A stretch of DNA of 64,000 bases from Nocardia vinacea NBRC 16497 (GCF_000308835.1 NZ_BAGN01000425.1:20894-84893); one strand, 5' to 3'; positions 26,747 through 35,439 are shown, counted from the stretch's first letter. Numbers and translations: made by a program. The notes: a model not told the origin generated them from the letters alone.

Positions 26747-27499
26747 ATGGGTTCGAGGCTCGAAGGCAAGACCGCGGTGGTGACCGGCGCGGGTGGCGCG
26801 CTCGGCTCGGCGGTCGCGCTGCGCTGCGCCGAGGAGGGGGTTCGTGATCTCGTCCTCGCCGACCTGCGTGTCGATGCCATGGAATCGCTGGCAGATACCT
26901 TGCGCGACAAGGGAATTGCCGTGGCTACCGAACGGCTGGACGTCGCCGACGGCGACGAATTCGACGCGCTCATCGGGTCCGCCGTCGAGCGCAGCGGCAC
27001 TGTCGATGTGCTGGTGAATACCGCAGGCATCGTGTCGCCGAACGCCCGCATCCATCATTTGTCCACCGAGGACTGGCAGCGCACGATGTCGGTCAACTTG
27101 ACCGGCACGTTCCACGGCATCCGCGCCGTCGCCCGCGCATTGCGCAAGAAGGCGAATGTCTCCATAGTCAATATCGCCTCCGTCAGCGGGCTGACCGCCT
27201 GGGCGTATGCCGCGCCCTACTGTGCGTCGAAGGCCGGGGTGATCCACCTGACTCGGGTTGCCGCACTCGAATATGCCAAGGAGGGAATTCGGGTCAACGC
27301 CGTATGTCCCGGCACCTTTCCGACGGCCGTGCACGACGGCCTGCCCGCCGAGGCGATGAATGCGATCGAGGCCAAGCATCCGCTCGGATTCGGCGCGCCC
27401 GCCGATATCACCGGCGCGGTCGTCTATCTCGCCAGCGATGAATCCCGTTGGGTCACCGGGCATTCCCTGGTCGTCGACGGTGGCTACTCATTGCCGTGA
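26747..27499 (+). CDS. SDR family oxidoreductase
   Basis: 250 residues starting MGSRLEGKTAVVTGAGGALG after a GGGAGG ribosome site. Motifs NTAGIVS, IASVSG and the PYCASKAG active site (Tyr-x3-Lys), ending WVTGHSLVVDGGYSLP. A classical 3-oxoacyl reductase/3-hydroxyacyl dehydrogenase-type SDR. It is followed 100 bp later by an acyl-CoA synthetase with its own operator-like site, so it may be a single-gene unit. Confidence 0.88.
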   Translation: MGSRLEGKTAVVTGAGGALGSAVALRCAEEGVRDLVLADLRVDAMESLADTLRDKGIAVATERLDVADGDEFDALIGSAVERSGTVDVLVNTAGIVSPNARIHHLSTEDWQRTMSVNLTGTFHGIRAVARALRKKANVSIVNIASVSGLTAWAYAAPYCASKAGVIHLTRVAALEYAKEGIRVNAVCPGTFPTAVHDGLPAEAMNAIEAKHPLGFGAPADITGAVVYLASDESRWVTGHSLVVDGGYSLP

Positions 27500-27547
27500 T
27501 ATGGCGGAACCGTCGTCGATGGTTGTCTGCCGCGCCACAATTGATTA

Positions 27548-27559
27548 GTCTGACCGGTA
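27548..27559. promoter_or_regulatory. KACYGACCGRTH-type operator upstream of acyl-CoA synthetase
   Basis: GTCTGACCGGTA differs from the motif at one position. It lies about 40 bp before the ATG of the gene at 27601. Confidence 0.5.
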
Positions 27560-27600
27560 CAGAAAACTTTCAGCTTCCACTTCACAGCGAAGGTCCGTGA

Positions 27601-29124
27601 ATGTACAACTTCGCCGCCGTGTTCGACCGGAACGCGCAACAATACGCAGCCGAAATCGCACTGTCCGAAGGCGATCGGGCCCTGACCTACGCCGAGCTGC
27701 GCACCCGAGTGCATGCGCTGGCCCTCACGCTGCGTGAACTGGGCGTCGATGCGGGCGATATCGTCGCCGTGCTGTTGTACAACCGGGTCGAATTCGTGGA
27801 AACCATGCTCGCGGCCAATCACATCGGCGCCGCGATCATGCCGCTCAACTATCGGTTGTCCCCGGCGGAATGGCAGTACATTCTCGAGCATTCGAACGTC
27901 GGCGCCATCGTGACGGAGTCCGAGTTCACGACCGGCATCGATGCACTGGCCTCATCCTTGCCGCAGTTGCGACACCGCGTGACGCTGGATGCCGCGCCGG
28001 ATCCGTCGTGGCTGGAATACGACGCGCTGGTCGGACCGAATATCGGCCGGACGACCGAAGTCGTCGATGTGGAACCCGATGCGCTGCAACGACTTATGTA
28101 CACCTCGGGCACGACCTCGCGCCCGAAGGGTGTGATGATCTCGCATCAGAATCTGACCTGGAAGAACCTCGCGCACATCCTCGAGTTCTCGCTGACCGCC
28201 GCGGACAACACCCTGGTGTGCGGTCCTCTCTACCACGTGGGCGGAATGGACCTGCCGGGTCTGGCCACCTTCCACGCCGGTGGCCGACTGAGCCTGATCC
28301 GCCGTTTCGACGCCGTCGCGGTGCTGGACGCGATCGAACAGCTGCGCCCGACCAATGTCTGGCTGGCGCCGTCGATGATGAACGGCCTGCTGCAACTGCC
28401 CGATATCGCCGATCGCGACACCTCATCGATCCGCTTCATCACCGGCGGTGGCGAGAAGATGCCCATCCCGCTGCTCGACCGGATCGCCGATGCGTTCCCG
28501 GGTGTCTGGTTCGCCGACGCGTACGGCCTCACCGAAACCGTCTCCGGCGATACCGTCAACGACGCCGAGCACATGCGAACGAAGGTCGGCTCCGTCGGGC
28601 GGCCGGTGGCCGATGTCGAGGTCGCCATTGTCGACGAGCGCGATACCCGGGTTCCGGCCGGACAACTCGGCGAGATCGTCATCCGCGGGCCCAAGGTGAC
28701 CTCCGGCTACTGGCGGGACGAGGCCGCCACCCGCTCGGCCCTGCGCAACGGGTGGTTCCACACCGGAGATATCGGCCGCCTCGACGAAGACGGCTATCTC
28801 TACATCGAGGACCGCAAGAAGGACATGATCGTCTCGGGCGGGGAGAATATCGCCACCCCGGAGGTCGAGCGGGTGCTGTATGAAAACCCCGACATAGTCG
28901 AGGCGGCGGTCGTCGGCATGCCCCATCCGCGCTGGGGCGAGGTGCCGAAGGCATTCGTCGTGCTGCGTGCGGGCAGCCACTTCGACGCCGAGGCGCTGAA
29001 GGATTTCTGTCGCACCCGCTTGGCCAAATACAAAGTGCCCGCGGAGATCGAATGCATCGACACCTTGCCGAGAACCCCTTCCGGAAAGGTGCTCAAGCGC
29101 GTATTGCGCGACGGTCCTGCCTGA
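27601..29124 (+). CDS. Acyl-CoA synthetase (FadD-type)
   Basis: 507 residues. P-loop LMYTSGTTSRPKGVMISHQN, YGLTE motif, GDIGRLDEDGYLYIEDRKKD hinge and the catalytic-lysine ending TPSGKVLKR are all intact. It belongs to the FadD/long-chain or feruloyl-CoA-type ligases; chain preference cannot be read directly. A TetR-type operator lies upstream, tying it to the island regulon. It would activate the acid formed after P450/dehydrogenase oxidation. Confidence 0.92.
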   Translation: MYNFAAVFDRNAQQYAAEIALSEGDRALTYAELRTRVHALALTLRELGVDAGDIVAVLLYNRVEFVETMLAANHIGAAIMPLNYRLSPAEWQYILEHSNVGAIVTESEFTTGIDALASSLPQLRHRVTLDAAPDPSWLEYDALVGPNIGRTTEVVDVEPDALQRLMYTSGTTSRPKGVMISHQNLTWKNLAHILEFSLTAADNTLVCGPLYHVGGMDLPGLATFHAGGRLSLIRRFDAVAVLDAIEQLRPTNVWLAPSMMNGLLQLPDIADRDTSSIRFITGGGEKMPIPLLDRIADAFPGVWFADAYGLTETVSGDTVNDAEHMRTKVGSVGRPVADVEVAIVDERDTRVPAGQLGEIVIRGPKVTSGYWRDEAATRSALRNGWFHTGDIGRLDEDGYLYIEDRKKDMIVSGGENIATPEVERVLYENPDIVEAAVVGMPHPRWGEVPKAFVVLRAGSHFDAEALKDFCRTRLAKYKVPAEIECIDTLPRTPSGKVLKRVLRDGPA

Positions 29125-29129
29125 GTCGT

Positions 29130-29449
29130 TCACACGGCTGTCGCGATATCCCCGTCCACTTGCCCGGTGTCACCGATATGCCGCAGATGCCACCGGATGT
29201 AGCGGAGCAGGGTCATATCGTCGAATTCGAAATGCAGCGCTCGGTCGTACGTGGTCTGCCGGAACAGCTCGGCCCCCGACAGATAGGATCCATAGAAGCC
29301 CAGCCTGCTGTCGAAGGCCGAATCCAGTTCACCCAGTTGATCTTTCGTGGTGACGTACTCGGGTCGGGGCAGGCCGAGTTCGTCGAAGAGCAACCCGCGC
29401 CGCCCACGAATCCTGTTGCGCCGGTGACAGAATAGCCGGACACCGTCAT
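29130..29449 (-). pseudogene. Remnant of an extended SDR/NAD-epimerase-like gene
   Basis: A GAGGAG site precedes ATG 29449, which reads MTVSGYSVTGATGFVGG, a clear Rossmann start. That frame then becomes meaningless, and a different frame continues as RGLLFDELGLPRPEYV and about 80 further plausible residues to a stop at 29130. The N-terminal fold and this C-terminal-looking piece are adjacent, so a large internal deletion with a frameshift is the simplest reading. The family of the C-terminal piece was not identified. Confidence 0.5.
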
Positions 29450-29460
29450 CTCCTCACGTC

Positions 29461-29695
29461 GCGTGCCGCCCCGTCATCGCGCACACCGAACAGCATCTGG
29501 CAACGTCACCGCCGAGGACGTCTGTGCCGCGTTGAATATCTCCGAGCGCACCCTGCGCAGACGATTCCGCAGTGCCACCGGCATGACCTGGCGGGATTTC
29601 CTGGTTCAGCCAGGCTGATCCGAGCCATGGTCGCATTGGCGCAGCCGGGTGTGAACATCCTTATTGGTGTAGCCGGGTCCAGCTGCCAACCTTGA
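29461..29695 (+). pseudogene. Degraded AraC-family regulator C-terminal domain
   Basis: Three frames together spell an AraC DNA-binding domain: VIAHTEQHLA, then NVTAEDVCAALNISERTLRR, then LIRAMVALAQPGVNIL. Each frame change corresponds to one missing base (near 29500 and near 29613). The N-terminal part of the gene and the second helix-turn-helix are absent. It lies beside the SDR remnant on the other strand, in a decayed stretch of about 570 bp. Confidence 0.65.
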
Positions 29696-29698
29696 TTG

Positions 29699-29710
29699 TA
29701 CCGACCGATA
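29699..29710. promoter_or_regulatory. KACYGACCGRTH-type operator before ferredoxin reductase 2
   Basis: TACCGACCGATA matches the motif fully and lies 78 bp before the reductase start, in front of P450 cassette 2. Confidence 0.55.
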
Positions 29711-29788
29711 GGTCTAACATTCGATTGTCGCCGGGCACGAGGCAGTCGAACGGGAGTCGTAGATGAGGTTTGTTCGCGAGGCAGTCGC

Positions 29789-30985
29789 ATGACCGCGCCG
29801 GAACGGGTGCTGGTGGTCGGCGCGTCGGCGGCCGGACTGTCGACGGTGGAATCGCTGCGCCGCAAGGGCTTTCAAGGCCCGATAACGGTGCTCGGCGATG
29901 AGCCGCATGCGCCTTACGATCGGCCGCCGCTGTCCAAGCAGGTGCTTGCGGGCGCGTGGGAGCCGGATCGAGCCGCGCTGCGCAAGCAGGAGATGCTGGC
30001 GGCGTTGGATGCCGAATTCGTACTCGGGGCCGCGGCCACGGGGTTGGATCCGAGAACCCGAACCGTACGCACTGCTGCCGGACGCGAATTGCGGGCGGAC
30101 GCGGTCGTACTCGCTACGGGGGTGCGGGCGCGGACATTGCCCGGACAGGATGACCTGATCGGTGTGCACGTATTGCGCACCCTCGACGACGCACTGGCGC
30201 TACGTGCGGACCTACTGATCAGCTCGCGGTTGGTCGTCGTCGGTGAGGGCGTCCTCGGTGCCGAAATCGCCGCCACCGCACGCACGCTCGGGCTGGACGT
30301 GACGATGACCGGTCCGCAGCCGGCCCCCATGGCATTGCAGGTCGGCCCGATGGTGTCGAAACTGTTGGCGGACTTGCACACCGAGTGCGGTGTGCGGCTG
30401 CGACTGGGTACCGGTGTCGTCGGCCTGGATGGTGCGGACGGTCGGGTTACCGGAGTGCGACTCGGCACCGGGGAGGTACTGCCCGCCGATGTGGTGGTCG
30501 TCGCGATCGGCGCGGTCCCAGCGACCGACTGGCTGAAAGACAGTGGGCTGCAGCTCGATAACGGTGTGGTCTGCGATTCCCGCTGCCGCGCTGCCGAGGG
30601 AATATACGCTGTCGGCGATCTGGCCCGGTGGCATCACGAGCAGTTCGGCGGGCTGATCCGTCTGGAGAACCGGACCAATGCCACCGAGCAGGCCGCGGCC
30701 GTCGCCGCTGTGATCATGGGGGAGGACCACCCCTATGTGCCGGTGCCCTACTTCTGGACCGATCAATTCGACGTGAAGATCCAGGTGCACGGCAGGCTTC
30801 CCATCGGCGCCGAAGTCGACATCGTCGACGGTGACCCGGCGGCCGGACGGTTCGTCGCGCGGTACCGCGACGCGGGTGTCGTCACCGGAGTCCTCGGCTG
30901 GAATATGCCCAAGCAGACTCGCCTGCGCCGACAGGAGATCGTCGATGCGCTCCCGAGTCTCGCGGCAACCAGCCCTCGCCCCTGA
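29789..30985 (+). CDS. NAD(P)H-dependent ferredoxin reductase (FAD), cassette 2
   Basis: 398 residues; ATG 29789 gives MTAPERVLVVGASAAGLST. FAD motif, YDRPPLSKQVLAGAWEPD and a second dinucleotide fold VVVGEGVLGAEIAATA match the cassette 1 reductase almost segment by segment. Downstream come a ferredoxin (47 bp) and a P450, the same order as in cassette 1 but on the opposite strand. A TetR-type operator lies upstream. It passes electrons from NAD(P)H to the ferredoxin. Confidence 0.92.
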   Translation: MTAPERVLVVGASAAGLSTVESLRRKGFQGPITVLGDEPHAPYDRPPLSKQVLAGAWEPDRAALRKQEMLAALDAEFVLGAAATGLDPRTRTVRTAAGRELRADAVVLATGVRARTLPGQDDLIGVHVLRTLDDALALRADLLISSRLVVVGEGVLGAEIAATARTLGLDVTMTGPQPAPMALQVGPMVSKLLADLHTECGVRLRLGTGVVGLDGADGRVTGVRLGTGEVLPADVVVVAIGAVPATDWLKDSGLQLDNGVVCDSRCRAAEGIYAVGDLARWHHEQFGGLIRLENRTNATEQAAAVAAVIMGEDHPYVPVPYFWTDQFDVKIQVHGRLPIGAEVDIVDGDPAAGRFVARYRDAGVVTGVLGWNMPKQTRLRRQEIVDALPSLAATSPRP

Positions 30986-31032
30986 TCGCCTTCAGCCCCA
31001 GCTCAATTCACCGAAAGACCAGGAGAGACCCC

Positions 31033-31227
31033 ATGAAGGTTGTCATCGACGAAGACAAGTGCGTCGCGGCCGGACAATGCGTTGCCGCCGCCGTCGAGGT
31101 GTTCGACCAGCGTGACGAGGACGGCATCGTGGTGCTGCTGAACGAACACCCATCGGCCGAACAGGCCGAGGACGTCCGTCAGGCGGCGGCCGTCTGTCCC
31201 GCGATGGCGATCTCCATCGAGGAATGA
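31033..31227 (+). CDS. Ferredoxin with CxxAxxC motif ([3Fe-4S] likely), cassette 2
   Basis: 64 residues. Ligands CVAAGQC (Cys10, Cys16) and the distal CP; the middle position, cysteine in the cassette 1 ferredoxin, is alanine here. A [3Fe-4S] cluster is therefore expected. AGGAGAG precedes the ATG. The rest of the protein, including FDQRDEDGIV, is nearly identical to the 14250 ferredoxin. Confidence 0.93.
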   Translation: MKVVIDEDKCVAAGQCVAAAVEVFDQRDEDGIVVLLNEHPSAEQAEDVRQAAAVCPAMAISIEE

Positions 31228-31252
31228 AATGTCGACCCAAGGAGAGCCGATC

Positions 31253-32470
31253 ATGACCGAGACCGTGGATATCCCCGAGTACCCGACGCCGCGAGATGCC
31301 AAGTGCCCGTTCCTGCCTCCGCCGGAATTGCGTGAGCTGCACACCGCCGGTCTCCCGCTCTCGCGGGTGCGTACCTGGGACGGTCGAACCCCGTGGCTCA
31401 TCGCCTCACACGCCGCCCAGCGTCAGGTCATGGCCGACCCGCGGGTCAGCGCCAACGACCATCTGCCCGGATTTCCGTATATGACTCCGGCCATCGCCGA
31501 GACAATCCACGATCGGCCGAAGACGCTCTTCGACACCGATGGCCCCGAGCATGCGCGATTGCGCCGGATGCTGACGAACTCGTTTACGCGCGGACGGATG
31601 GAGAAGGTTCGCCCGGCGATCCAGCGGGTCACCGATGACCTCATCGACAAGATGCTGGCGGGCCCGAATCCGACCGATCTGGTGGAGGCGCTCTCGCTGC
31701 CGCTGCCGTCGCTGATGATCTGCGAACTCCTCGGCGTGCCGTACGAGGATCACGACTTCTTCGAGGAACACGCCAAGATCACCAACGGTCGGGAGGTGAC
31801 TCCGGAGGAGAACAATGCCTCGAATGCGGCCCTGGGCGCCTACCTGGGCAAGCTGATCGTGGCCAAGATGGAAAACCCCGAAGAGGACGTTGTCTCGGAC
31901 CTCGCGGCGCGGGTCAAGGCGGGCGAGCTGGATATGCCCGGCGCCACCATCATGAGCATGATCATGCTCATCGCCGGTCACGAGACCAGCGCGAATATGA
32001 TCACGCTCGCGACCGCGCTGCTGCTGGAGAATCCGGACCAGCTGGCACTGCTGCGCGAAACCGAGGATAAGAAGGTCATCGCGGGCGCGGTCGAGGAACT
32101 GCTGCGCTATCTGACCATCCCGCATCTGCTTCAGCGGCGCATCGCCACCGAAGATATCGAGGTCGAAGGACAGACGATCCGCGCGGGGGAGGGCATCATC
32201 AGTTCGTTGCCCGCGGCCAACTTCGACCCGGTGGCCTTCCCCGAGCCCGAGAAGCTGGATCTCCTGCGCGAGGCGCGCCACCATCATGCGTTCGGCTGGG
32301 GTCCACACCAGTGCATCGGCCAGCAGCTCGCGCGCATCGAACTCGAGGTCGTATTCGGCACCCTCTACCGTCGCATCCCGACGCTGCGGCTGGGAGTCGA
32401 CTTCGACCAGTTGCGGTTCAAGGGTGATTCGCTCGCCTACGGCATCTACGAACTGCCCGTTGCCTGGTAG
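31253..32470 (+). CDS. Cytochrome P450 (CYP105-like), cassette 2
   Basis: 405 residues from ATG 31253, chosen because AAGGAGAG lies 6 bp before it; an in-frame ATG at 31229 lacks such a site. I-helix AGHETSANMITLA has the acid-Thr pair, EELLR is ExxR, and the heme loop FGWGPHQCIGQQLAR puts the ligand at Cys354. Strong overall similarity to the cassette 1 P450. Differences near the I-helix (Glu for Asp) suggest altered substrate or proton delivery. Followed by an amidohydrolase with its own operator. Confidence 0.93.
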   Translation: MTETVDIPEYPTPRDAKCPFLPPPELRELHTAGLPLSRVRTWDGRTPWLIASHAAQRQVMADPRVSANDHLPGFPYMTPAIAETIHDRPKTLFDTDGPEHARLRRMLTNSFTRGRMEKVRPAIQRVTDDLIDKMLAGPNPTDLVEALSLPLPSLMICELLGVPYEDHDFFEEHAKITNGREVTPEENNASNAALGAYLGKLIVAKMENPEEDVVSDLAARVKAGELDMPGATIMSMIMLIAGHETSANMITLATALLLENPDQLALLRETEDKKVIAGAVEELLRYLTIPHLLQRRIATEDIEVEGQTIRAGEGIISSLPAANFDPVAFPEPEKLDLLREARHHHAFGWGPHQCIGQQLARIELEVVFGTLYRRIPTLRLGVDFDQLRFKGDSLAYGIYELPVAW

Positions 32471-32497
32471 CGATTAGTACCCTCATTTTCAAGACTG

Positions 32498-32509
32498 GAC
32501 CGACCGGTA
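32498..32509. promoter_or_regulatory. KACYGACCGRTH-type operator before amidohydrolase
   Basis: GACCGACCGGTA, a full match, 70 bp before the ATG at 32579. Confidence 0.55.
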
Positions 32510-32578
32510 CAAGTAACCTTGGGTGCGGATCCCTGAACCGATTGCCACCAGCGCATCGAGGGACGAGAGAGGTACCGC

Positions 32579-33853
32579 ATGTTCAAGGAGTTCGTCGCCT
32601 CCGGTGACTCGCACATCATCGAACCGGTCGACCTGTTCAAAACCCGGCTGCCCGTACATCTTCGGGAACGGGCGCTCTGGGAAGAGGAATTCACGCTCGA
32701 CGAGCCGATCGTGCCGGGTGGACACACCGAGTTCAAGAAACTGCACACGATCGGCTTCGACGGCTGGACTATTTCGAAGTACCGGCAGTCCGCCGGACCG
32801 ACTCCGGATGGCGAGCCGGAGCACATCCTGCGGGATATGAATATCGATGGCGTCGACGCCGCCGTCATGTTCCCGAATCTGTCGCTGTTCGTGTTGTTCA
32901 CCGATGACCACGAATTGTCGATGGCGCATGCGCGCGTCTACAACGATTACATTGTCGAGCGCTACCTCCGGTACAAGGACCGGATGCGCCCGACCGCTGC
33001 CATCCCCGTCACCGATGTCCCGGACGCGGTCGCCGAGATCGAGCGCTGCGCCCGCGCCGGACTCGGGGCCATCCTGCTGCCGGAATTGCCGCCGGTGCCG
33101 TACTGGTCACGGCATTACGACCCGATCTGGGCGGCCGCGCAGGCGAACGGAATGCCGGTGTTCTTCCATGTCGCCACCGGCGGAGTTTCGGTCAAGGAAG
33201 AAACCTCGGAGACGGCGATCACCGTCAAGGGTCTGATGATGGCCGTCAATATGGGCAAGGGCCAGCTCACCGACGATATGGTGGCGGGCCGGACCATGGG
33301 CGGCGGCAACACCGCCTCCGCGATCCCGCAGGGCATCATCGCCGACCTGGTCGGCGGCGGGGTCTGTGAACGCTTTCCGAATCTGCACTTCAACCTGGTC
33401 GAGTACAGCGCGGGCTGGCTGGTTTCGTACCTGGGCATGATGGACCGGTCGTGGCGGACGGGCACCGGCCAGGACCCGGACTGGTGGCTCGGCTTCTGGG
33501 ACGACACTCGCTCGCCGAAGGATCAGCCGACCATGGGACGGCTGTTCAATATCAATGCGAAGTGGCCGTGGCCGCTGAAGCCGAGTGAGTATGTGCAGCG
33601 CCAGATCCACGTCCAGTTCGCCGATGACCCGACCGCGGTCAAGGCCCGGCACATCACCGGATTGACGACCATCATGTGGGGCAACGACTACCCGCATGCG
33701 GAGGGAACTTTCCGCGGCAGCGCCGAATGCATTGCCGAGAATTTCGAAGGGGTTCCCGACGAGGATCGCGCGGCCATCCTGGGCGGCACCCTCGCCGACA
33801 TCGTCGGTTTCGACAAGTCCAAGAAGCTCGCGGAGGTCCCGGAGGGCGTCTGA
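32579..33853 (+). CDS. Amidohydrolase-2 family metal-dependent hydrolase/decarboxylase
   Basis: 424 residues beginning MFKEFVASGDSHIIEPVDLF; the SGDSHIIEP metal motif and the C-terminal WGNDYPHAEGTF mark the ACMSD-like group, as in the gene at 20147. A middle insertion KEETSETAITVKGLMMAVNM distinguishes it. It could cleave a ring-fission product or decarboxylate an acid. Own operator upstream and a hairpin downstream, so it is probably monocistronic. Confidence 0.88.
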   Translation: MFKEFVASGDSHIIEPVDLFKTRLPVHLRERALWEEEFTLDEPIVPGGHTEFKKLHTIGFDGWTISKYRQSAGPTPDGEPEHILRDMNIDGVDAAVMFPNLSLFVLFTDDHELSMAHARVYNDYIVERYLRYKDRMRPTAAIPVTDVPDAVAEIERCARAGLGAILLPELPPVPYWSRHYDPIWAAAQANGMPVFFHVATGGVSVKEETSETAITVKGLMMAVNMGKGQLTDDMVAGRTMGGGNTASAIPQGIIADLVGGGVCERFPNLHFNLVEYSAGWLVSYLGMMDRSWRTGTGQDPDWWLGFWDDTRSPKDQPTMGRLFNINAKWPWPLKPSEYVQRQIHVQFADDPTAVKARHITGLTTIMWGNDYPHAEGTFRGSAECIAENFEGVPDEDRAAILGGTLADIVGFDKSKKLAEVPEGV

Positions 33854-33863
33854 CCCGCGCTCG

Positions 33864-33893
33864 CGTGCCCGGAGCGCAGCCGCTGCGGGCACG
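33864..33893. terminator. Hairpin terminator
   Basis: CGTGCCCG and CGGGCACG form a perfect 8-bp stem with a 14-nt loop, 11 bp after the amidohydrolase stop. Confidence 0.55.
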
Positions 33894-33904
33894 TCGCGTT
33901 GTCA

Positions 33905-34007
33905 GCCGGATTCGCCTCCAGATCCACATCATCGGGGACCACCACCGGCGCCGTTGCCGGGGAGCGGGACTGTCGAGCACTCCGACCTGGAGGCGAATTC
34001 ATCCGGC
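33905..34007. repeat. Long inverted repeat in convergent gap
   Basis: GCCGGA-TTCGCCTCCAG at 33905 is matched by CTGGAGGCGAA-TTCATCCGGC ending at 34007, with about 65 bases between the arms and a 3-nt bulge. It fills the gap between the convergent amidohydrolase and SDR genes. It may be a second terminator or the trace of a small mobile repeat. Confidence 0.55.
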
Positions 34008-34039
34008 CGCGAACCCGGCTTCATCAGCGGATCGGGTTG

Positions 34040-34777
34040 TCAGAACAGGTAGCGTCCGCCGTTCACGCTGAGCGTCTGTCCCGTGACGTAACCGGCTTCG
34101 TCGGAGGCGAGATAGGCGACCGCATGGCCGATGTCCTCCGGCTGTCCGGCCCGTTTCATTGGCATATGCGCCGCCGCCGCTTCCACGTCGATGGTCTGGC
34201 GGGTCAACGGAGTGTCGATGAAACCGGGCGGAACGTGGTTGACGGTGATTCCCTGTTCGATGAACTCGACCGCCAACGCCTTCGTCAGGCCGATCACGCC
34301 GCCCTTGGAGGCCGCGTAGTGGGCCATCCCCGGGGCTCCGGTCTGCGCGGAGGACGAGGAGATATTGATGATCCGGCCCCATCCGGCCGCGAGCATGTCC
34401 GGGACCAGCGCCTTCGTTACCAGGAAGGGGCCCTTGAGATTGATCCCGATCATGCGGTCCCAGGAATCCTCGGCCAAGCTCACGAACGGCTCGTACGAGG
34501 TGATTCCGGCATTGTTGACCAGCACGGTGACCGGTCCGAGCTCGGCACGGGTGCGGGCCGCCGACGCGGCGACGGCACCGGCGTCGGCCGCATCGCCCGC
34601 GATCGCGATCGCCGTGCCGCCCGCCTCGCGGATCGCGGCGACGGTCTTCTCGGAGTTCTCCAGATTCAGATCCCAGATCGCGACGGCGGCGCCCTTGGCC
34701 GCGAGTACGGTCGCGATGGACTGGCCGATCCCGCTACCGCCGCCGGTGACGACGGCGATCTTGCCTGCGAGTGACAT
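34040..34777 (-). CDS. SDR family oxidoreductase (FabG-like)
   Basis: 245 residues: TGGGSGIG, NNAGITS, HYAASKGG active site and the ending YVTGQTLSVNGG. Length and motifs are those of 3-oxoacyl-ACP/CoA reductase-like SDRs. Start ATG 34777. It is the second gene of a leftward pair with the carboxymuconolactone decarboxylase-family gene (34816-35211), sharing the operator at 35265. Confidence 0.88.
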   Translation of the reverse strand: MSLAGKIAVVTGGGSGIGQSIATVLAAKGAAVAIWDLNLENSEKTVAAIREAGGTAIAIAGDAADAGAVAASAARTRAELGPVTVLVNNAGITSYEPFVSLAEDSWDRMIGINLKGPFLVTKALVPDMLAAGWGRIINISSSSAQTGAPGMAHYAASKGGVIGLTKALAVEFIEQGITVNHVPPGFIDTPLTRQTIDVEAAAAHMPMKRAGQPEDIGHAVAYLASDEAGYVTGQTLSVNGGRYLF

Positions 34778-34815
34778 ATTCGTTCCTTTGCGTCGAAATC
34801 GGTTGCCGGGCTGGG

Positions 34816-35211
34816 TTATTCGCCTGGTGCCGATTCACCCAGCGCGGCCCGGGCGGCGGTGCGTGCCGCGGTCGCGCGCGGGAATCCGGCATAACCGCTG
34901 GCGTGGTAGATGACCTCGGCGATCTCGTCCTTGGTCAGTCCGTTGGTCAAGCCGATTCGGACGTGGTGGCCGAACTCGGTCTCGGACCCGAGCGCGATCA
35001 GGATGCCGAGCGTGACCAGGCTGCGATCGCGTGGGGTGAGTCCCTCCCGCCCCCACAGCTGGGCCCACACACTGACCAGGCCGATCTCGACGAGATCTTC
35101 ACCGAGCTGACCGTCGCGCAGGTCGATATCGCCCTCGGGAAAGACGCCGGGCAGGGCCGCGCGCATCGCCGCGAGACCCTCGGTGCGCAAGTCGGTGTCC
35201 TTGGTTGTCAT
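34816..35211 (-). CDS. Carboxymuconolactone decarboxylase family protein
   Basis: 131 residues from ATG 35211 (GGGAG upstream); a longer in-frame start at 35283 would run through the operator and is rejected. The segment RDRSLVTLGILIALGSETEFGHHVRIGLTNGLTKDEIAEV is that of the CMD family. There is no CxxC, so it is of the decarboxylase/isomerase type and not the AhpD peroxidase type. It may act on a lactone or enol-lactone intermediate made after Baeyer-Villiger oxidation by the divergent monooxygenase. Confidence 0.85.
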   Translation of the reverse strand: MTTKDTDLRTEGLAAMRAALPGVFPEGDIDLRDGQLGEDLVEIGLVSVWAQLWGREGLTPRDRSLVTLGILIALGSETEFGHHVRIGLTNGLTKDEIAEVIYHASGYAGFPRATAARTAARAALGESAPGE

Positions 35212-35264
35212 CAGCGACTCCCATCGCATTCCGTTGTGCTGCTGGTTGCCGGCAATCTTAGAAC

Positions 35265-35276
35265 AATCGGTCGGTA
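35265..35276. promoter_or_regulatory. KACYGACCGRTH-type operator (leftward pair)
   Basis: AATCGGTCGGTA, whose reverse complement TACCGACCGATT matches the motif, 54 bp before the CMD-family start. Confidence 0.55.
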
Positions 35277-35375
35277 CAATCAATGAGTAGGCGGCGTCTC
35301 TGCGAGCGAAATGTTCGGACGGGGGCGCTGTTGATTCCGATCGGATTCGGCTCTAGTCTCGTGACCAACGTCATA

Positions 35376-35387
35376 GACCGACCGGTC
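35376..35387. promoter_or_regulatory. KACYGACCGRTH-type operator (monooxygenase operon)
   Basis: GACCGACCGGTC, a perfect GACCG-N2-CGGTC dyad, 52 bp before the monooxygenase ATG. The divergent region thus carries one operator per transcription unit. Confidence 0.6.
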
Positions 35388-35439
35388 GAAACATCTTTGG
35401 CGTCGTGCGGCAGGCGACCCATTCGAGATTGGAGAACAT

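Noticed and set aside
31229..31252. Upstream ATG for the cassette 2 P450
   Set aside because: The AAGGAGAG site lies downstream of it and correctly spaced for ATG 31253.
35212..35283. Longer N-terminus for the carboxymuconolactone decarboxylase-type protein
   Set aside because: It would translate through the operator at 35265; ATG 35211 has a ribosome site and gives normal length.
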